Part shown: one piece after another, positions 24,438 to 34,500 of the stretch
Layout: every line of letters begins with the position of its first letter
Numbering within the stretch: the stretch's first letter is position 1
Translations under genes and position numbers: made by a program
Source of the DNA: an uncultured Acetatifactor sp.
GTDB taxonomy: Bacteria > Bacillota > Clostridia > Lachnospirales > Lachnospiraceae
Assembly: GCA_910583845.1 (NCBI GenBank)
Contig: CAJUAB010000008.1
Location: 84,467 to 148,466, forward strand
DNA: 64,000 nt
Direction of reading: 5' to 3'
The notes under the pieces: generated by a model
What the model was told of the DNA's origin: nothing
Database searches by the model: none
The model's input: the letters and a program-made list of their open reading frames with translations, nothing else

Positions 24438-27137
24438 TTATCTATAAATCATCTGTCTCCACTCTTTGATCAGTTCCTCACAGCTTTCCACATCCAGTTC
24501 CTCCACCGCTTCCTTCATCTCCGCAAAGCACCGGGCCTCTTCATCCACCAGGATCACCTGCTCCAGCAGTCCTGCCACCCTGTCCATCTCATCCATATCC
24601 AGATTGTCCACAGCTTCCTGCATATCGTTCAGATACGCCCAGATCTGCTGTGCGTCATAGGCGGTGCCGGGCTTTTGTTCTTCCTCCGGACTCTCAAAAT
24701 ACTGCGCCAGAATCGACTCAAAAGAGCGGTATCTCTCCAACAATTCCCTGTGATGTTCGCGGATAAACACCGTCTCCCCATTATGACCGGCCTGCTCCAT
24801 CTGAGCTGCCAGCTCCGAAAGCTCCATGGCCCCCACCTGTCGGGAGGAACTCTTAAGCGCGTGTGTCTCGATGGTATAGGTTTTCCAGTCCTCCTCCTCC
24901 AGATATTGCTCCAGCGCCTTCGCCTTTTTGGGAAGTACCCGGTAATACTCCTTCAAAACCTGTAGGTACAGTTCCTCGTTTCCCACCAGACGCAAGGCCT
25001 GCTCCACATCCAGCTGCGGAATATCAATCCTCTTTGTCCCCTCCTGCACCAGTTCGTACTCCCTGCTTCTTTCCTTACTTTCCACACGCTGCAGCTTCTC
25101 AGGAGACAGCCACTGCCTGATCTTGGCCACAATGACCTTGGTCTCTATGGGCTTGGCCACAAAATCATTCATCCCCTCCACCAGAAACATTCCCTGCATC
25201 TCCTCCATCACATTGGCGGTAAGCGCAATAATCGGAACATCGTTGTAATCCTCATGAAAACGACGGATAAGCCGGGTTGTTTCTATCCCGTCCAGTTCCG
25301 GCATCATATGATCCATAAAGATCAGGTCATAGTGCTTTTTCTCTATCATTTCCAGCGCCTGTTTTCCGCTGGTAGCCTTTTCGACCCGCATCTGCAAAGG
25401 CGCGATAATGCCTTCCGTCACTATGAGATTCACATGATTGTCGTCCACCACAAGGACATCCGCGTCCGGCGCGATAAAGCCCATTCCCTCATCCTCCGAC
25501 TCGTCCTCGTCCGCATACAGATCCTCATGCTCCAGAATTTTATTCAGCTCCAATATGTAGAGCGGTTTCCGGATTGTCATTACATTGGGCAGCCCCGTGT
25601 TCAGCTGTTCCTTAAAACCGGCCAATACTACGCCCGTGATCCCAGGGTGCGTTTCCAGATACTTCTGTACCCGACGGGTATAACAGATACTCTCCACAAA
25701 GAAAAATTCCACCCGTCTCTCCTCCAGTCCGTCAAAGTCTTCCTGGCTTTGCACACAAAGAGGCTCCACGCAGAGCGCTTTGAGCATTCTGTCCATATTG
25801 CTCCGCACACACTCGTTTTCACACAACAGTCCCGCCGTCTTTGCCGTTCCCGCCGCTTTTCCCACCTCGATGGCCGGGGCGCTGTCCAGAACAATCTGCG
25901 GGATCTCAAAGGAAAAGCAGCTCCCCTTTCCGTACTCGCTGTCCACTCTGATCTCTCCGTTCATCAGCGTAATCAGCTGTTTCGAAATCGCCAGACCCAA
26001 ACCGGTTCCCTCAATATTGCGGTTTCTTTTGCTGTCCACCTGCTGAAAAGATTGGAACAGTTTTCCCATATCCTCTTTCTTGATTCCGATGCCGGTATCC
26101 TGCACAGAGACTTTGAGCAGAATTTCTCTGTCAGACTTTTTCTCATAATGGATCGAGAGCCAGACGCATCCCTCCTTTGTGAATTTGACTGCGTTGGTTG
26201 CCAGATTCAGGATAACCTGTTGAATGCGTATACGGTCTCCCATCAGCTGTCTTGGAATATCCGGTGCCACATCCACCACAAACTCCAGCTTTTTGTCTCC
26301 GATTCTGGCCATAATAAAGCTGGAAATGTCTTTTACAATGGAAAACAGTTCATATTCCGCCAGATTAATATCCATCTTACCCGATTCAATTTTGGAAAAA
26401 TCCAGAATATCATTAATTATTTTCAGAAGCGTATTGCCCGAGGCCTTGATCTGTTTGACATATTCTCTCGCCACCGGAGACAATTCTTCCCGCAGAGCCA
26501 TCTCTGCCATACCGATCACAGCGTTCATGGGCGTACGGATCTCATGGCTCATATTCGCCAGAAAATCCGACTTCATATGGGCTTCCCGTTTCAGTTCCCC
26601 GCTCATCTGCAAGGTCAGATGCTGTTTATACGCCATGCTGGACAACATTTCCCCCATATCATACATATACTGGGCGATATGTTCTATTCTTTCCCTGGAG
26701 AAAACAGGTATCCTGGAAGCCGCCTCCACATATTCCTCCGGAGGAATCCCCAGTTCCTGCGCATAGGCCCGCACCTGTTCCCGGGTCAGGGGCTCCGTCA
26801 ACACCTGGCCCCCCAGAAAACATCCCAGGAACTGCCCGTTTACCAGAATGGGAGCCGCAAAATCCGTCAGTCCGGCATGGCAGGTATAAATCTCAGGCGC
26901 TCGTTTCAGCATGGCTGCCTGCGCCCCCCGCTTGTCACATAACTGGCACCGCCGTAGTCCCTCCGGAGACATCTTGGTATATTTGGAACAGAAATCACAA
27001 TTAGAGGTATGCTCCACCAAAGCCACGCCATTTTCATCGGAAATCCCCGCCGAGATTCCTTCCGTGACAGAAAATGATTCCTGCACCCGCTGTAGAATCT
27101 CCATGTCAAACAATTCCTTCATGTGTAACCGTTCCAT
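24438..27137 (-). CDS. PocR-domain hybrid sensor histidine kinase with receiver and HPt
   Basis: GGAGGGGG lies six bases before the ATG. Domain order over 899 residues: PocR ligand-binding domain (about 10-165) with cysteines CDFCSKY, CQLCDKR and TCHAG that may bind a metal or cofactor; HisKA with the phospho-acceptor His198 (MSHEIRTPMNAVIGM); HATPase_c (about 300-420); a degenerate receiver-like stretch (about 425-540); a full receiver with DLIFMDHMMPELDG near 600-610; HPt with ETHALKSSS near 758; and an acidic helical tail. There is no membrane segment, so it is a cytoplasmic phosphorelay. PocR domains in other bacteria sense small hydrocarbon derivatives such as propanediol. No output regulator is adjacent; it lies between MCP genes. 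Confidence 0.92.
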   Translation of the reverse strand: MERLHMKELFDMEILQRVQESFSVTEGISAGISDENGVALVEHTSNCDFCSKYTKMSPEGLRRCQLCDKRGAQAAMLKRAPEIYTCHAGLTDFAAPILVNGQFLGCFLGGQVLTEPLTREQVRAYAQELGIPPEEYVEAASRIPVFSRERIEHIAQYMYDMGEMLSSMAYKQHLTLQMSGELKREAHMKSDFLANMSHEIRTPMNAVIGMAEMALREELSPVAREYVKQIKASGNTLLKIINDILDFSKIESGKMDINLAEYELFSIVKDISSFIMARIGDKKLEFVVDVAPDIPRQLMGDRIRIQQVILNLATNAVKFTKEGCVWLSIHYEKKSDREILLKVSVQDTGIGIKKEDMGKLFQSFQQVDSKRNRNIEGTGLGLAISKQLITLMNGEIRVDSEYGKGSCFSFEIPQIVLDSAPAIEVGKAAGTAKTAGLLCENECVRSNMDRMLKALCVEPLCVQSQEDFDGLEERRVEFFFVESICYTRRVQKYLETHPGITGVVLAGFKEQLNTGLPNVMTIRKPLYILELNKILEHEDLYADEDESEDEGMGFIAPDADVLVVDDNHVNLIVTEGIIAPLQMRVEKATSGKQALEMIEKKHYDLIFMDHMMPELDGIETTRLIRRFHEDYNDVPIIALTANVMEEMQGMFLVEGMNDFVAKPIETKVIVAKIRQWLSPEKLQRVESKERSREYELVQEGTKRIDIPQLDVEQALRLVGNEELYLQVLKEYYRVLPKKAKALEQYLEEEDWKTYTIETHALKSSSRQVGAMELSELAAQMEQAGHNGETVFIREHHRELLERYRSFESILAQYFESPEEEQKPGTAYDAQQIWAYLNDMQEAVDNLDMDEMDRVAGLLEQVILVDEEARCFAEMKEAVEELDVESCEELIKEWRQMIYR

Positions 27138-27349
27138 TCTGATCCCCCTCCGTTATATCAAATTTCTATAAAAATACCGTCCATACTCCGCAGGGTTTTT
27201 TGTTTTCACAAAACCTCATACGGACGATTTACCGGTTGTCCGACTATTCTCCCGTATATTTTCCCGCCTCCAACTACCGTTTTGCTGTCTGTAAAGCTGC
27301 TGTTTCTGTCACTGGTCCGTTCCATTTAATCACTTTTGAACTTAATAAT

Positions 27350-27378
27350 ATTTTAAAGGGACACCTTTTTTTTGTCAA
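27350..27378 (-). promoter_or_regulatory. Promoter of the PocR kinase gene
   Basis: Minus strand perfect TTGACA (27378-27373), 17 bases, TAAAAT (27355-27350). Confidence 0.75.
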
Positions 27379-27435
27379 CGAAAAATACCGCCCAACCCAT
27401 GATTGGCCTGCCCCTCCCCTTCAGCCCAAAAATTA

Positions 27436-27457
27436 CCGCCCGACAAATGCCGGGCGG
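27436..27457 (-). terminator. Terminator downstream of the second MCP
   Basis: CCGCCCG/CGGGCGG stem with an eight-base loop, followed on the minus strand by TAATTTTTG. It lies about 150 bases after the MCP stop. Confidence 0.65.
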
Positions 27458-27608
27458 CAATCTCCTTTTCTCCTCCGGGATATGGCCTCAAGATATAAGC
27501 TGCGAGCTGTGCTGTCCATGTCGCAGAGCGTGTTTGATAAATGCTCCAGGCCCCCCATGGAGACAATCTTCGTGGTGGGGACAGAGACTCCTCCACTCCA
27601 GGGGAAGA

Positions 27609-29081
27609 TCATTCTCCCGCTCTGGCGTTCAGCACCTCGGACAACTGCTCCATACCCTCCTGGACGCTCCCCATATGCTCCATAATGTCTTCTATTCCGG
27701 ATGCCTGGGACTGCGTGGAGGTCTTAATCTCCGCCATGGACATAACAGAGCTCTGGGAAATATCCTGCACCCGCTCCATGGCCTCCAGCAGAGATTCCTT
27801 TATCTCCACAATATGCTCCAGCTCCTTCTTCAGCATACCCGTGACGCTTATCACTTCCTCCGAGGATTGCAGTATGCTCTCGAAGATCTTCACCGTATCA
27901 TTCAGCTTTTCGTTGGATTCCTCCACTATGATATTGTTATTGTCAATCACACCGTTTACTTCACTCACAGTGTCGATGACATCTTTCAGAATCGCGTCGA
28001 TCTTCTGAGTGGCTGTGGCCGACTCTCCTGACAGCTTATTGATCTCGTCAGCCACCACCGCGAAGCCCTTTCCGGCCTCCCCGGCTCTCGCCGCCTCAAT
28101 GGCCGCATTCAGAGCCAGCAGGTTTGTCTGCTGTGCAATCTGGCTGATGCTCTCTATAATCTCGCCTATGGATTTGGACTTGTGTACCAAAGAGGCAACG
28201 CCCTTGGAGGCAACCTTAGTAGAGTCGATATTCTCGCTGAATTTCTTTGCCAAAGCCTCTATGGCACGTATTCCCTCGTCATTTTTCGATTTGAGCTGCC
28301 TGATATTAGCCACGGTCAGGTTTACCCTTTTCTCGGAGCTCTCAATCTGCCCGTTCAGATCCTTGAAGATATCCATGCTGCCTTCCACCTGCTCAATCTG
28401 CTTCTTCGCGCTGTCGGCAACCTGACTGGTGGAAGCGGAGATCTCCGTGGTACTGGCCTCAAAATTATGTAAGGAATCGTAAATTTTCCCGGAGGATTCC
28501 TCCAGGCCCTCAAAGGCCCTGCGGACATTCCTCAGGATTCCCTCCACCTCTGTCTCCTTCTTCTCCATCGCGAGGAACAGGGAACGGGCTCTCTGGACGA
28601 TGAACACTGCCACCATAGTGGCGAGAACATACACCATCCACACAAAAATCCAGATGGAACGGGTATACATGGCCAGATAGGCATCCTGGAAAATGAACAT
28701 CGCAATCAGATTGGGGACGACAGTCACCGCCGTACACACTCCGATCAGGCTGATATCATAATAGGGAACGGCCAGAAACAGAATCAGAAAATAGGCTTCG
28801 GCCATGGCTCCGAAGGAGGCCGGATTGCCGCAGATAATGGTCACCATACCAAATATAGGAAGAATGGATACATACAGATATTTCGCGTACTTTCCCAAAA
28901 ATCTCTCGAACAGCCTCACCAAAACGGACGAAAGCACCATCAACAGGACGACTGCGTCCCGCAGGGTGCCGTGGTTAAACAGCAGTACATAACCCAGCGC
29001 CACACAGGGTATGATCGCCAGAAAAAGAAACATTACCAGGTTCATTCTCTTTTCTTCGTTTTTTAGAATCGCCAGTTCCAT
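27609..29081 (-). CDS. Methyl-accepting chemotaxis protein with multi-pass membrane sensor
   Basis: AAGGAGG precedes the ATG. The first 185 of 490 residues form about six hydrophobic helices with very short loops and no large outer domain, so the signal is probably sensed in or near the membrane. The remainder is a cytoplasmic signalling coiled coil with the standard tip IAQQTNLLALNAAIEAARAG and FAVVADEI. No HAMP domain is evident. It should feed a CheA-CheW complex encoded elsewhere. Confidence 0.9.
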   Translation of the reverse strand: MELAILKNEEKRMNLVMFLFLAIIPCVALGYVLLFNHGTLRDAVVLLMVLSSVLVRLFERFLGKYAKYLYVSILPIFGMVTIICGNPASFGAMAEAYFLILFLAVPYYDISLIGVCTAVTVVPNLIAMFIFQDAYLAMYTRSIWIFVWMVYVLATMVAVFIVQRARSLFLAMEKKETEVEGILRNVRRAFEGLEESSGKIYDSLHNFEASTTEISASTSQVADSAKKQIEQVEGSMDIFKDLNGQIESSEKRVNLTVANIRQLKSKNDEGIRAIEALAKKFSENIDSTKVASKGVASLVHKSKSIGEIIESISQIAQQTNLLALNAAIEAARAGEAGKGFAVVADEINKLSGESATATQKIDAILKDVIDTVSEVNGVIDNNNIIVEESNEKLNDTVKIFESILQSSEEVISVTGMLKKELEHIVEIKESLLEAMERVQDISQSSVMSMAEIKTSTQSQASGIEDIMEHMGSVQEGMEQLSEVLNARAGE

Positions 29082-29120
29082 CGTTTTCCTCCTTGCCTCA
29101 AAATAAGGCGGTTTTTTTAT

Positions 29121-29149
29121 ATATTATCACAAAGAAAAAAACTTTTCAA
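29121..29149 (-). promoter_or_regulatory. Promoter of the second MCP gene
   Basis: Minus strand TTGAAA (29149-29144), 17 bases, TAATAT (29126-29121); leader of about 33 bases. Confidence 0.7.
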
Positions 29150-29302
29150 TTACCTTGTACACCATTTCGATAACATATCGTGGTATCCTGTAAGCATACT
29201 CTGTGTTACCATTTTACCGTGTAATATCCCACAAATCCATAAGCTCTCTGGCGGAAAACAGACCTTTTTTGCACTGATCCGGATTGCAGCACAGACCGAC
29301 AA

Positions 29303-29337
29303 AAACGCCAGGTGCGATTCATATGCACCTGGCGTTT
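29303..29337 (-). terminator. Terminator of the third MCP gene
   Basis: AAACGCCAGGTGC (29303-29315) with GCACCTGGCGTTT (29325-29337), a 13-bp perfect stem followed by TTTTTG on the minus strand. Confidence 0.85.
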
Positions 29338-29384
29338 GTTTTCAACATGATATGTATCTTTTTTCCCGTATTGACAATCCGGAC

Positions 29385-31097
29385 TTATTTGTCTGCGGGC
29401 AGCTTGAACTTGGCGATCAGAGAATCCAGTGTAGCTGCCTGAGCGGAAAGCTCTTCGCTGGTCGCAGAGGATTCCTCTGCCAGAGCAGCATTGGTCTGGA
29501 TGACATCGGAAATCTGATTGACACCGATCTCCGCCTCCTTCATTGTGGCCGCCTGACTTTCGGATACAGTGCTCACATCCTTGGAAGAATCCGCCACCGA
29601 TCTGATTCCTTCCACCACCGTCTCAATGGAAGCCGCGGCACGGCCTGCCACCTTGTTGCCGTTTTCCACCTCCTGCATGGTTCCCTCGATCAGCGCTCTG
29701 GTATCCACGGCGGATTTGCTGCTCTGCTCCGCAAGCTGCCTGATCTGGTCCGCCACCACGGAGAAACCTCTTCCCGCTTCCCCGGCTCTTGCCGCCTCAA
29801 TGGAAGCGTTCAGAGAGAGCAGATTGGTCTGAGACGCAATACTCTCGATCTCGGAAATAATATTGCCGATTTTTTTCGAAGTCTCATTGATCCGGTTCAT
29901 GGCCTCAACCATTTCCTTCATATCCGCGCTGCTCTCGTCCGCAACATCCGCATATTTCTGGGACAGATGATAAGCCTCCTCGGCAGAAGCCGCCGCTTTC
30001 ACCGCGGCATCGGTAATCGTAGTGATCGTAGCCTGTAACTCTTCCACCGCGCCCGCCTGCTCCGTCGCTCCTTCGGCAAGGCTTACTGCAGTCTCCGCCA
30101 GATGTCCGGAACCTTCCGTAACCTGCACGGAGGACTCTCCTATGGAACGAATGGTTTCCACCAGACGGTATTTCAGCTTTCTGGACGCCTCATACAACTG
30201 CTGGAAATCCCCTATGTAGCGGGCCTTATCCCTGGACTTAACGGTAAAGTCAGCATCCGCCATCTGTCCAAGAGTATACTCCATATCGGAGATGATAAAG
30301 TCAAGCGACTCCGCCATATTTTTCGCCGCATGCACCATATCCCCCACTTCGTCCTCTGCATCCGCATCCGGAAAGGGAGTGAAAAGATCTCCCTTGGCAA
30401 AACTGTCCAGTCGATTGCCCAACTGGATCAGCGGAGCAGAAATTCCCACTGCGATATTTCTGCCCAACCGAATAGAAAACAGCAGTGTCAGCGTGATAGT
30501 AACCGCAATCGCTATCACCAACAGAATACAGATTACCAGCATGGTAGCGGAAGTACTGTTGCCACGGTCTACCTTGACATCCATGATGGCAATCAGCTGA
30601 TTATTGATTTCCTCAGCCATTGGTGCCAGTTCCGTCAAAGCCCTGTCCTGTGCCTGCTCTTCCCGCTCCTTGTCTATAACCGCTCCCAGATCCAGGATCT
30701 CATTCTCCAGCTTCCAGTAAGCATCCAGCTTGGTGGAGAGATTCCGATATATGTCCTGATTCTCTTTGGTCACCATAAACTGTTCCAGATCCGCAAAGCT
30801 GCGGTTAAAACTATTCACGTACTCATCGTGCGCACTGCGCAAAGTCTCCACGGCCTCAAGATCGTCATATCCGATGCACCCGCGCAACGCGGACCTCGCT
30901 TCCGCGAAATATGTCATGGCCTTGCCTACATCTCCCTGCGCAAAACCATAGTTCTTCAGCGCAGAGGCATAAATCGCCGCTACCACGATCAATACGACCA
31001 GCACCATCATCGCAACCGCCGCCGGAATACCCGACGCCATCAAAAAGGCACGTGACAATCTCTCTTTGATCCGATACTTATTAAGTTTTTTACCCAT
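29385..31097 (-). CDS. Methyl-accepting chemotaxis protein with four-helix-type sensor
   Basis: The start at 31097 follows GGAGGAGGAA; a longer in-frame reading to 31187 has no ribosome site. Layout of 570 residues: membrane helix at about 18-42, an outer helical domain of about 150 residues (four-helix-bundle type), second helix near 195-220, HAMP, then the signalling domain with IASQTNLLSLNASIEAARAG and FSVVADQIRQLAEQSS. It is a separate transcription unit with its own promoter and terminator. Confidence 0.92.
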   Translation of the reverse strand: MGKKLNKYRIKERLSRAFLMASGIPAAVAMMVLVVLIVVAAIYASALKNYGFAQGDVGKAMTYFAEARSALRGCIGYDDLEAVETLRSAHDEYVNSFNRSFADLEQFMVTKENQDIYRNLSTKLDAYWKLENEILDLGAVIDKEREEQAQDRALTELAPMAEEINNQLIAIMDVKVDRGNSTSATMLVICILLVIAIAVTITLTLLFSIRLGRNIAVGISAPLIQLGNRLDSFAKGDLFTPFPDADAEDEVGDMVHAAKNMAESLDFIISDMEYTLGQMADADFTVKSRDKARYIGDFQQLYEASRKLKYRLVETIRSIGESSVQVTEGSGHLAETAVSLAEGATEQAGAVEELQATITTITDAAVKAAASAEEAYHLSQKYADVADESSADMKEMVEAMNRINETSKKIGNIISEIESIASQTNLLSLNASIEAARAGEAGRGFSVVADQIRQLAEQSSKSAVDTRALIEGTMQEVENGNKVAGRAAASIETVVEGIRSVADSSKDVSTVSESQAATMKEAEIGVNQISDVIQTNAALAEESSATSEELSAQAATLDSLIAKFKLPADK

Positions 31098-31427
31098 TAC
31101 TGCTTCCTCCTCCTTGCATCCGCCTCCTATAAGCGGTATGATAAACGTTACAGACTGAAGGTCGAAAACTGTCTCTATATCGCACACTTATCTCAGGCAG
31201 TACAATTCGGTTGATCTTATATGCAACATATCCTTATATCAAGTAATCTTCTGCCACTCTCGTCTGACTGATTATTAGTATATCATAAATAAATTTTCTT
31301 GTAAATAAACGCACGAGCCAATTTACTGATTTTTTGATTTTTATTTTATACTTTTTTTATAATTCGTTTATGAAAGCGCGCCGGAACTTCCTCCGATTCC
31401 CTTGTAAATCCTTTTTCCCGGCATCCT
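31098..31427. other. Intergenic region, 330 bp
   Basis: It contains the promoter of the third MCP (31277-31305) and a leader of about 173 bases. A very AT-rich stretch at 31300-31370 follows pilT. No terminator with a clear stem was seen after pilT. Confidence 0.45.
31277..31305 (-). promoter_or_regulatory. Promoter of the third MCP gene
   Basis: Minus strand TTTACA (31305-31300), 17 bases, TATACT (31282-31277). Confidence 0.7.
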
Positions 31428-32480
31428 TCATATTTTGTTCTCCATGGCATCCGGGTCCTGGGCGAACTGGATCGCCAGCTCCCTGTCGATCCTGCCCGCG
31501 AAATACAGCTGGGAGATGGCCTCGTCCATGGTGATCATCCCCAGCTTCCGGTTGGTCTGCATCACGGATGCCAGCTGATGGGACTTGCCCTCCCGGATCA
31601 GGTTGCGCACCGCGTGGTTGGCGTGCATCACCTCAAAGGCCGCCACACGCCCCCGCCCGTCCGCTGTCGGAATCAGCTGCTGGGAGATGACCGCCTCCAG
31701 CACATTGGCAAGCTGCACCCGGATCTGCTGCTGCTGATGGGGCGGGAATACATCGATCACCCTGTCCACCGTGCTGGCCGCGCCGATGGTATGCAGGGTG
31801 GACAGCACCAGATGGCCGGTCTCCGCCGCGGTGATCGCCACGCTGATGGTCTCAAAATCACGCATCTCCCCCACCAGGATCACATCCGGGTCTTCGCGCA
31901 GAGCCGCGCGCAGGGCGTTGGCATAAGTCTCGGAATCCAGGCCGATCTCTCTCTGATTGACCATGGACATCTTATGCTGATGCAGATACTCGATGGGGTC
32001 TTCCAAAGTGATCACATGGGCATCCCTGTTATTGTTGATCTTGTCTATGATCGCCGCCAGCGTGGTGGATTTACCGCTGCCGGTAGGACCCGTCACCAGA
32101 ACCAGCCCTCTTTTCCTCTGATACAGGTCCACCACGGACACCGGCACTCCCAGCTCCTCCGGGGACGGTACCTTTGTTCCCACCAGGCGAAACGCCATGG
32201 CCACCGACCCTCTCTGCTTGTAGGCATTGACCCTGTAGCGTCCCACATTGGGAATGGAGAAAGACATATCATACTCTCCCCTCTCCTCAAAACGGTCCCT
32301 CTGTACCTCCGTCATAATGGACAGAAGAACATCCAGAGTGTCCGCAGGCATCATCCTGGGATAATTCATGGTAATGAGATTACCGTTTACTCGCATCTTG
32401 GGCGGTATGCCCACGGTCAGATGCACGTCCGACGCGCCCGCCTCCTTGGCCGCCGACAATATTTCCTCGATAGTTGGCAT
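31428..32480 (-). CDS. pilT: Type IV pilus retraction ATPase PilT
   Basis: The 350-residue secretion-type ATPase has the PilT N-terminal domain (DVHLTVGIPPKMRVNG), Walker A GPTGSGKSTTLAAI near 130, the Asp box HVITLEDPIEYLH, Walker B DPDVILVGEMRD, the His box GHLVLSTLHT and the PilT end motif (AIQFAQDPDAM). PilT depolymerises type IV pili. No other pilus gene lies within the window, so the pilus proteins must be elsewhere. AGAGGGGAG precedes the ATG. Confidence 0.95.
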   Translation of the reverse strand: MPTIEEILSAAKEAGASDVHLTVGIPPKMRVNGNLITMNYPRMMPADTLDVLLSIMTEVQRDRFEERGEYDMSFSIPNVGRYRVNAYKQRGSVAMAFRLVGTKVPSPEELGVPVSVVDLYQRKRGLVLVTGPTGSGKSTTLAAIIDKINNNRDAHVITLEDPIEYLHQHKMSMVNQREIGLDSETYANALRAALREDPDVILVGEMRDFETISVAITAAETGHLVLSTLHTIGAASTVDRVIDVFPPHQQQQIRVQLANVLEAVISQQLIPTADGRGRVAAFEVMHANHAVRNLIREGKSHQLASVMQTNRKLGMITMDEAISQLYFAGRIDRELAIQFAQDPDAMENKI

Positions 32481-32572
32481 ATATTTACTCCCCTCTGTCT
32501 TGCGTTCCGCCTCTGTACTGCCGTTACAAGGCTGCTTTTATTGTACAGGAAAATCCGTCCGATGGCAAGCGT

Positions 32573-34237
32573 CTATTGCGCCGGGCGAAAGCCCTCTCTC
32601 AGCCCCTCCCCGCGCAGCTCCATCTCCGGCTCTGTAGGCGCGGCCGGGAAAGGATCATATCCTGCCCGATCCCCCATGGCCGGGCGGTAAAAGGGTATAC
32701 CCCCCAGTTCATAGGAAACCAGTTCATAGCTTCCATAATCCTGCTGCCAGAGATATGCGTCAACCAGATAATTGCCGCGGATATAATCCCCCATCATCAC
32801 CAGCTTGTAGCCTCCGTACAGGCAGACCAGGGCATAGAGAATCCTCTGCATGGGCAGCTTTTGCAGTATCAGCCCCGCCGTCAGCAGATCCACCAGCAGC
32901 ACATAGGCATAACCGTACCGCAGGATGGGCGCGCTGTACTGCCAGAACGCGTACGAGCTGACCACGGTGCCCAGTATCAGCAGGATATCCAGATTTTCCC
33001 ATTTTTTTCTGAGCAGGATGAAAACGGCATATCCCACGGACAGCGGGACACATACCAGATCCCCCAGTATCAGCACCTTCTCCATGCCGGACAGGGTGGC
33101 GGCAAACCAGCCCGGGAACCATTCCCGCATGGGCATGTCCACCAGACTGACATTGTACAGCGCCCGGCCCCAGGTCTTGATCTGAGCCGCGTCCACCGCA
33201 ATGGGGCCGGCCGGCATCTTCCAGTCCACCGAAAACAGATCCAGCGCCGGGAACGGATAGAGAAGCCAGCCGGAAATGATCACGGTACGGGTCATCCAGG
33301 GCAGGCACACCAGCAGCCCCAGTCCCAGATACAGCAGTATCTCCCGCCACTTCTTTTCCCGGATCAGCGATACCGCCGGTTTGATAACCAGCAGCAGAAT
33401 CAGCCCCGCTGTCAGTTTCAATGTCAGCGCGTAAACGCCCGCTACGCACAGCAGCGCGTAGGGCGTCCGTCTGTCCCCGGCGGCGGCGCTGCCGTCGCGC
33501 TCCAGACACAATAACCACTTGATCACGATAAAGAATAAAGTACACATGATCAGATAGTCCGAGCTGGGCGCCGTCACCTCGTCCCAGATTGTAACCAGAT
33601 AATAGACCGCGCCGACCATGGCATAGTCCGCCAGCCGCAGCTTTTTCTCCTTCCAGGTGCGTCCCAGCTCCAACACGGTGGAGGAAAGCAGCAGGGCAAA
33701 GAATCCGCTGGCCGTGTGCAGGGACCTGCCAAGCAGCCATTTCATGCTGTAGAGGGCATTCACGGCAAAGGCGGCGCTGTTATAGGCAAAGCGCTCATGC
33801 AGATTACCCAGTCCCGGCACCACGCCGTATTCCTCAATCCACCGGATGCTCTGGGCATGATACAGATCGGAGTCGTATGCCATATATCCTCTGGAGGAAA
33901 AATAGGCCCACAGCAGGAAGAGAACGGGGAGCAGCACCTTCTTGACGGCGGAGGTTTCCTGCCACCATTCCCCCAGGCTCTGGCGGATCTGCCGGCGCAG
34001 CAGGAAGAACACCCCGCCGCACACCGCCAGAAGCAGCCCGTTGGCCGCCGCTCCCACCCCGTGAAACAGGCTGAAAATCTCAGCGTATACCGTCACCGCC
34101 ACCAGACCGGCCATCAGGATGCTGTCCATTCCCCGTATGCGATACCCCAGCTTTTTTCGCACCAGATACGCAATGCCATATCCGGTACAGAATGTGGTCA
34201 ATAGCATATAGATCCAGTTCAGTCCTACACTCAGCAT
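32573..34237 (-). CDS. GT-C-like polytopic membrane protein (LIC_10190-type)
   Basis: The start is set at 34237, eight bases after GGAGAGAGG and downstream of the 81-aa gene; the frame is open further but would run through that gene. The 555 residues form 12 or more membrane helices. A loop with YMAYDSDLYHAQSIRW resembles the acidic catalytic loop of GT-C glycosyltransferases that use lipid-linked sugars. The family match to LIC_10190-type proteins is from memory of the pattern. It is coupled to the 81-aa gene (17-base gap) and probably modifies envelope glycans. Confidence 0.75.
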   Translation of the reverse strand: MLSVGLNWIYMLLTTFCTGYGIAYLVRKKLGYRIRGMDSILMAGLVAVTVYAEIFSLFHGVGAAANGLLLAVCGGVFFLLRRQIRQSLGEWWQETSAVKKVLLPVLFLLWAYFSSRGYMAYDSDLYHAQSIRWIEEYGVVPGLGNLHERFAYNSAAFAVNALYSMKWLLGRSLHTASGFFALLLSSTVLELGRTWKEKKLRLADYAMVGAVYYLVTIWDEVTAPSSDYLIMCTLFFIVIKWLLCLERDGSAAAGDRRTPYALLCVAGVYALTLKLTAGLILLLVIKPAVSLIREKKWREILLYLGLGLLVCLPWMTRTVIISGWLLYPFPALDLFSVDWKMPAGPIAVDAAQIKTWGRALYNVSLVDMPMREWFPGWFAATLSGMEKVLILGDLVCVPLSVGYAVFILLRKKWENLDILLILGTVVSSYAFWQYSAPILRYGYAYVLLVDLLTAGLILQKLPMQRILYALVCLYGGYKLVMMGDYIRGNYLVDAYLWQQDYGSYELVSYELGGIPFYRPAMGDRAGYDPFPAAPTEPEMELRGEGLREGFRPAQ

Positions 34238-34254
34238 TTTTCCTCTCTCCTGCT

Positions 34255-34500
34255 CTACAGCCCCAGCCAGTTTTTGATCGGATTCACCTGTCTGGCCCGC
34301 TCCATGATCTCTCCCCTGTTGTCCCGCAGATAGCGCTCCAGTTTCGCCACCTCCGCGTCCGAGAATCCCTCCGCATGCTCCACTATCCCATCCGGCACAA
34401 TCCCCTCGGCAGTGTCTCTGCCACGGACGAAGGATACCCTGGCAAACCTCTTTCCCTCCCTGTTTATAATTCCCGATACCAACATATTGACAGAATCCAT
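34255..34500 (-). CDS. Small hypothetical protein, 81 aa
   Basis: AGAGGAG lies six bases before the ATG. The product is a small soluble protein with a beta-rich start (VSGIINREGKRFARVSFVRG) and an amphipathic helical end. No family recognised. It sits 17 bases upstream of the GT-C-like gene and is probably translated with it. Confidence 0.7.
   Translation of the reverse strand: MDSVNMLVSGIINREGKRFARVSFVRGRDTAEGIVPDGIVEHAEGFSDAEVAKLERYLRDNRGEIMERARQVNPIKNWLGL

Larger units (their letters stand above)
27138..27608. other. Intergenic region between kinase and MCP, 471 bp
   Basis: It contains the kinase promoter (27350-27378), a roughly 205-base kinase leader with a hairpin near 27170-27235 (CGTCC ... 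GGACG with an inner GGTTTT/AAAACC-type stem), and the MCP terminator at 27436-27457. 27458-27608 holds nothing I can identify. Confidence 0.5.

Noticed and set aside
25254..26942. Plus-strand open frame of 562 codons
   Set aside because: Antisense to the histidine kinase; His/Gln/Phe-rich composition without motifs.
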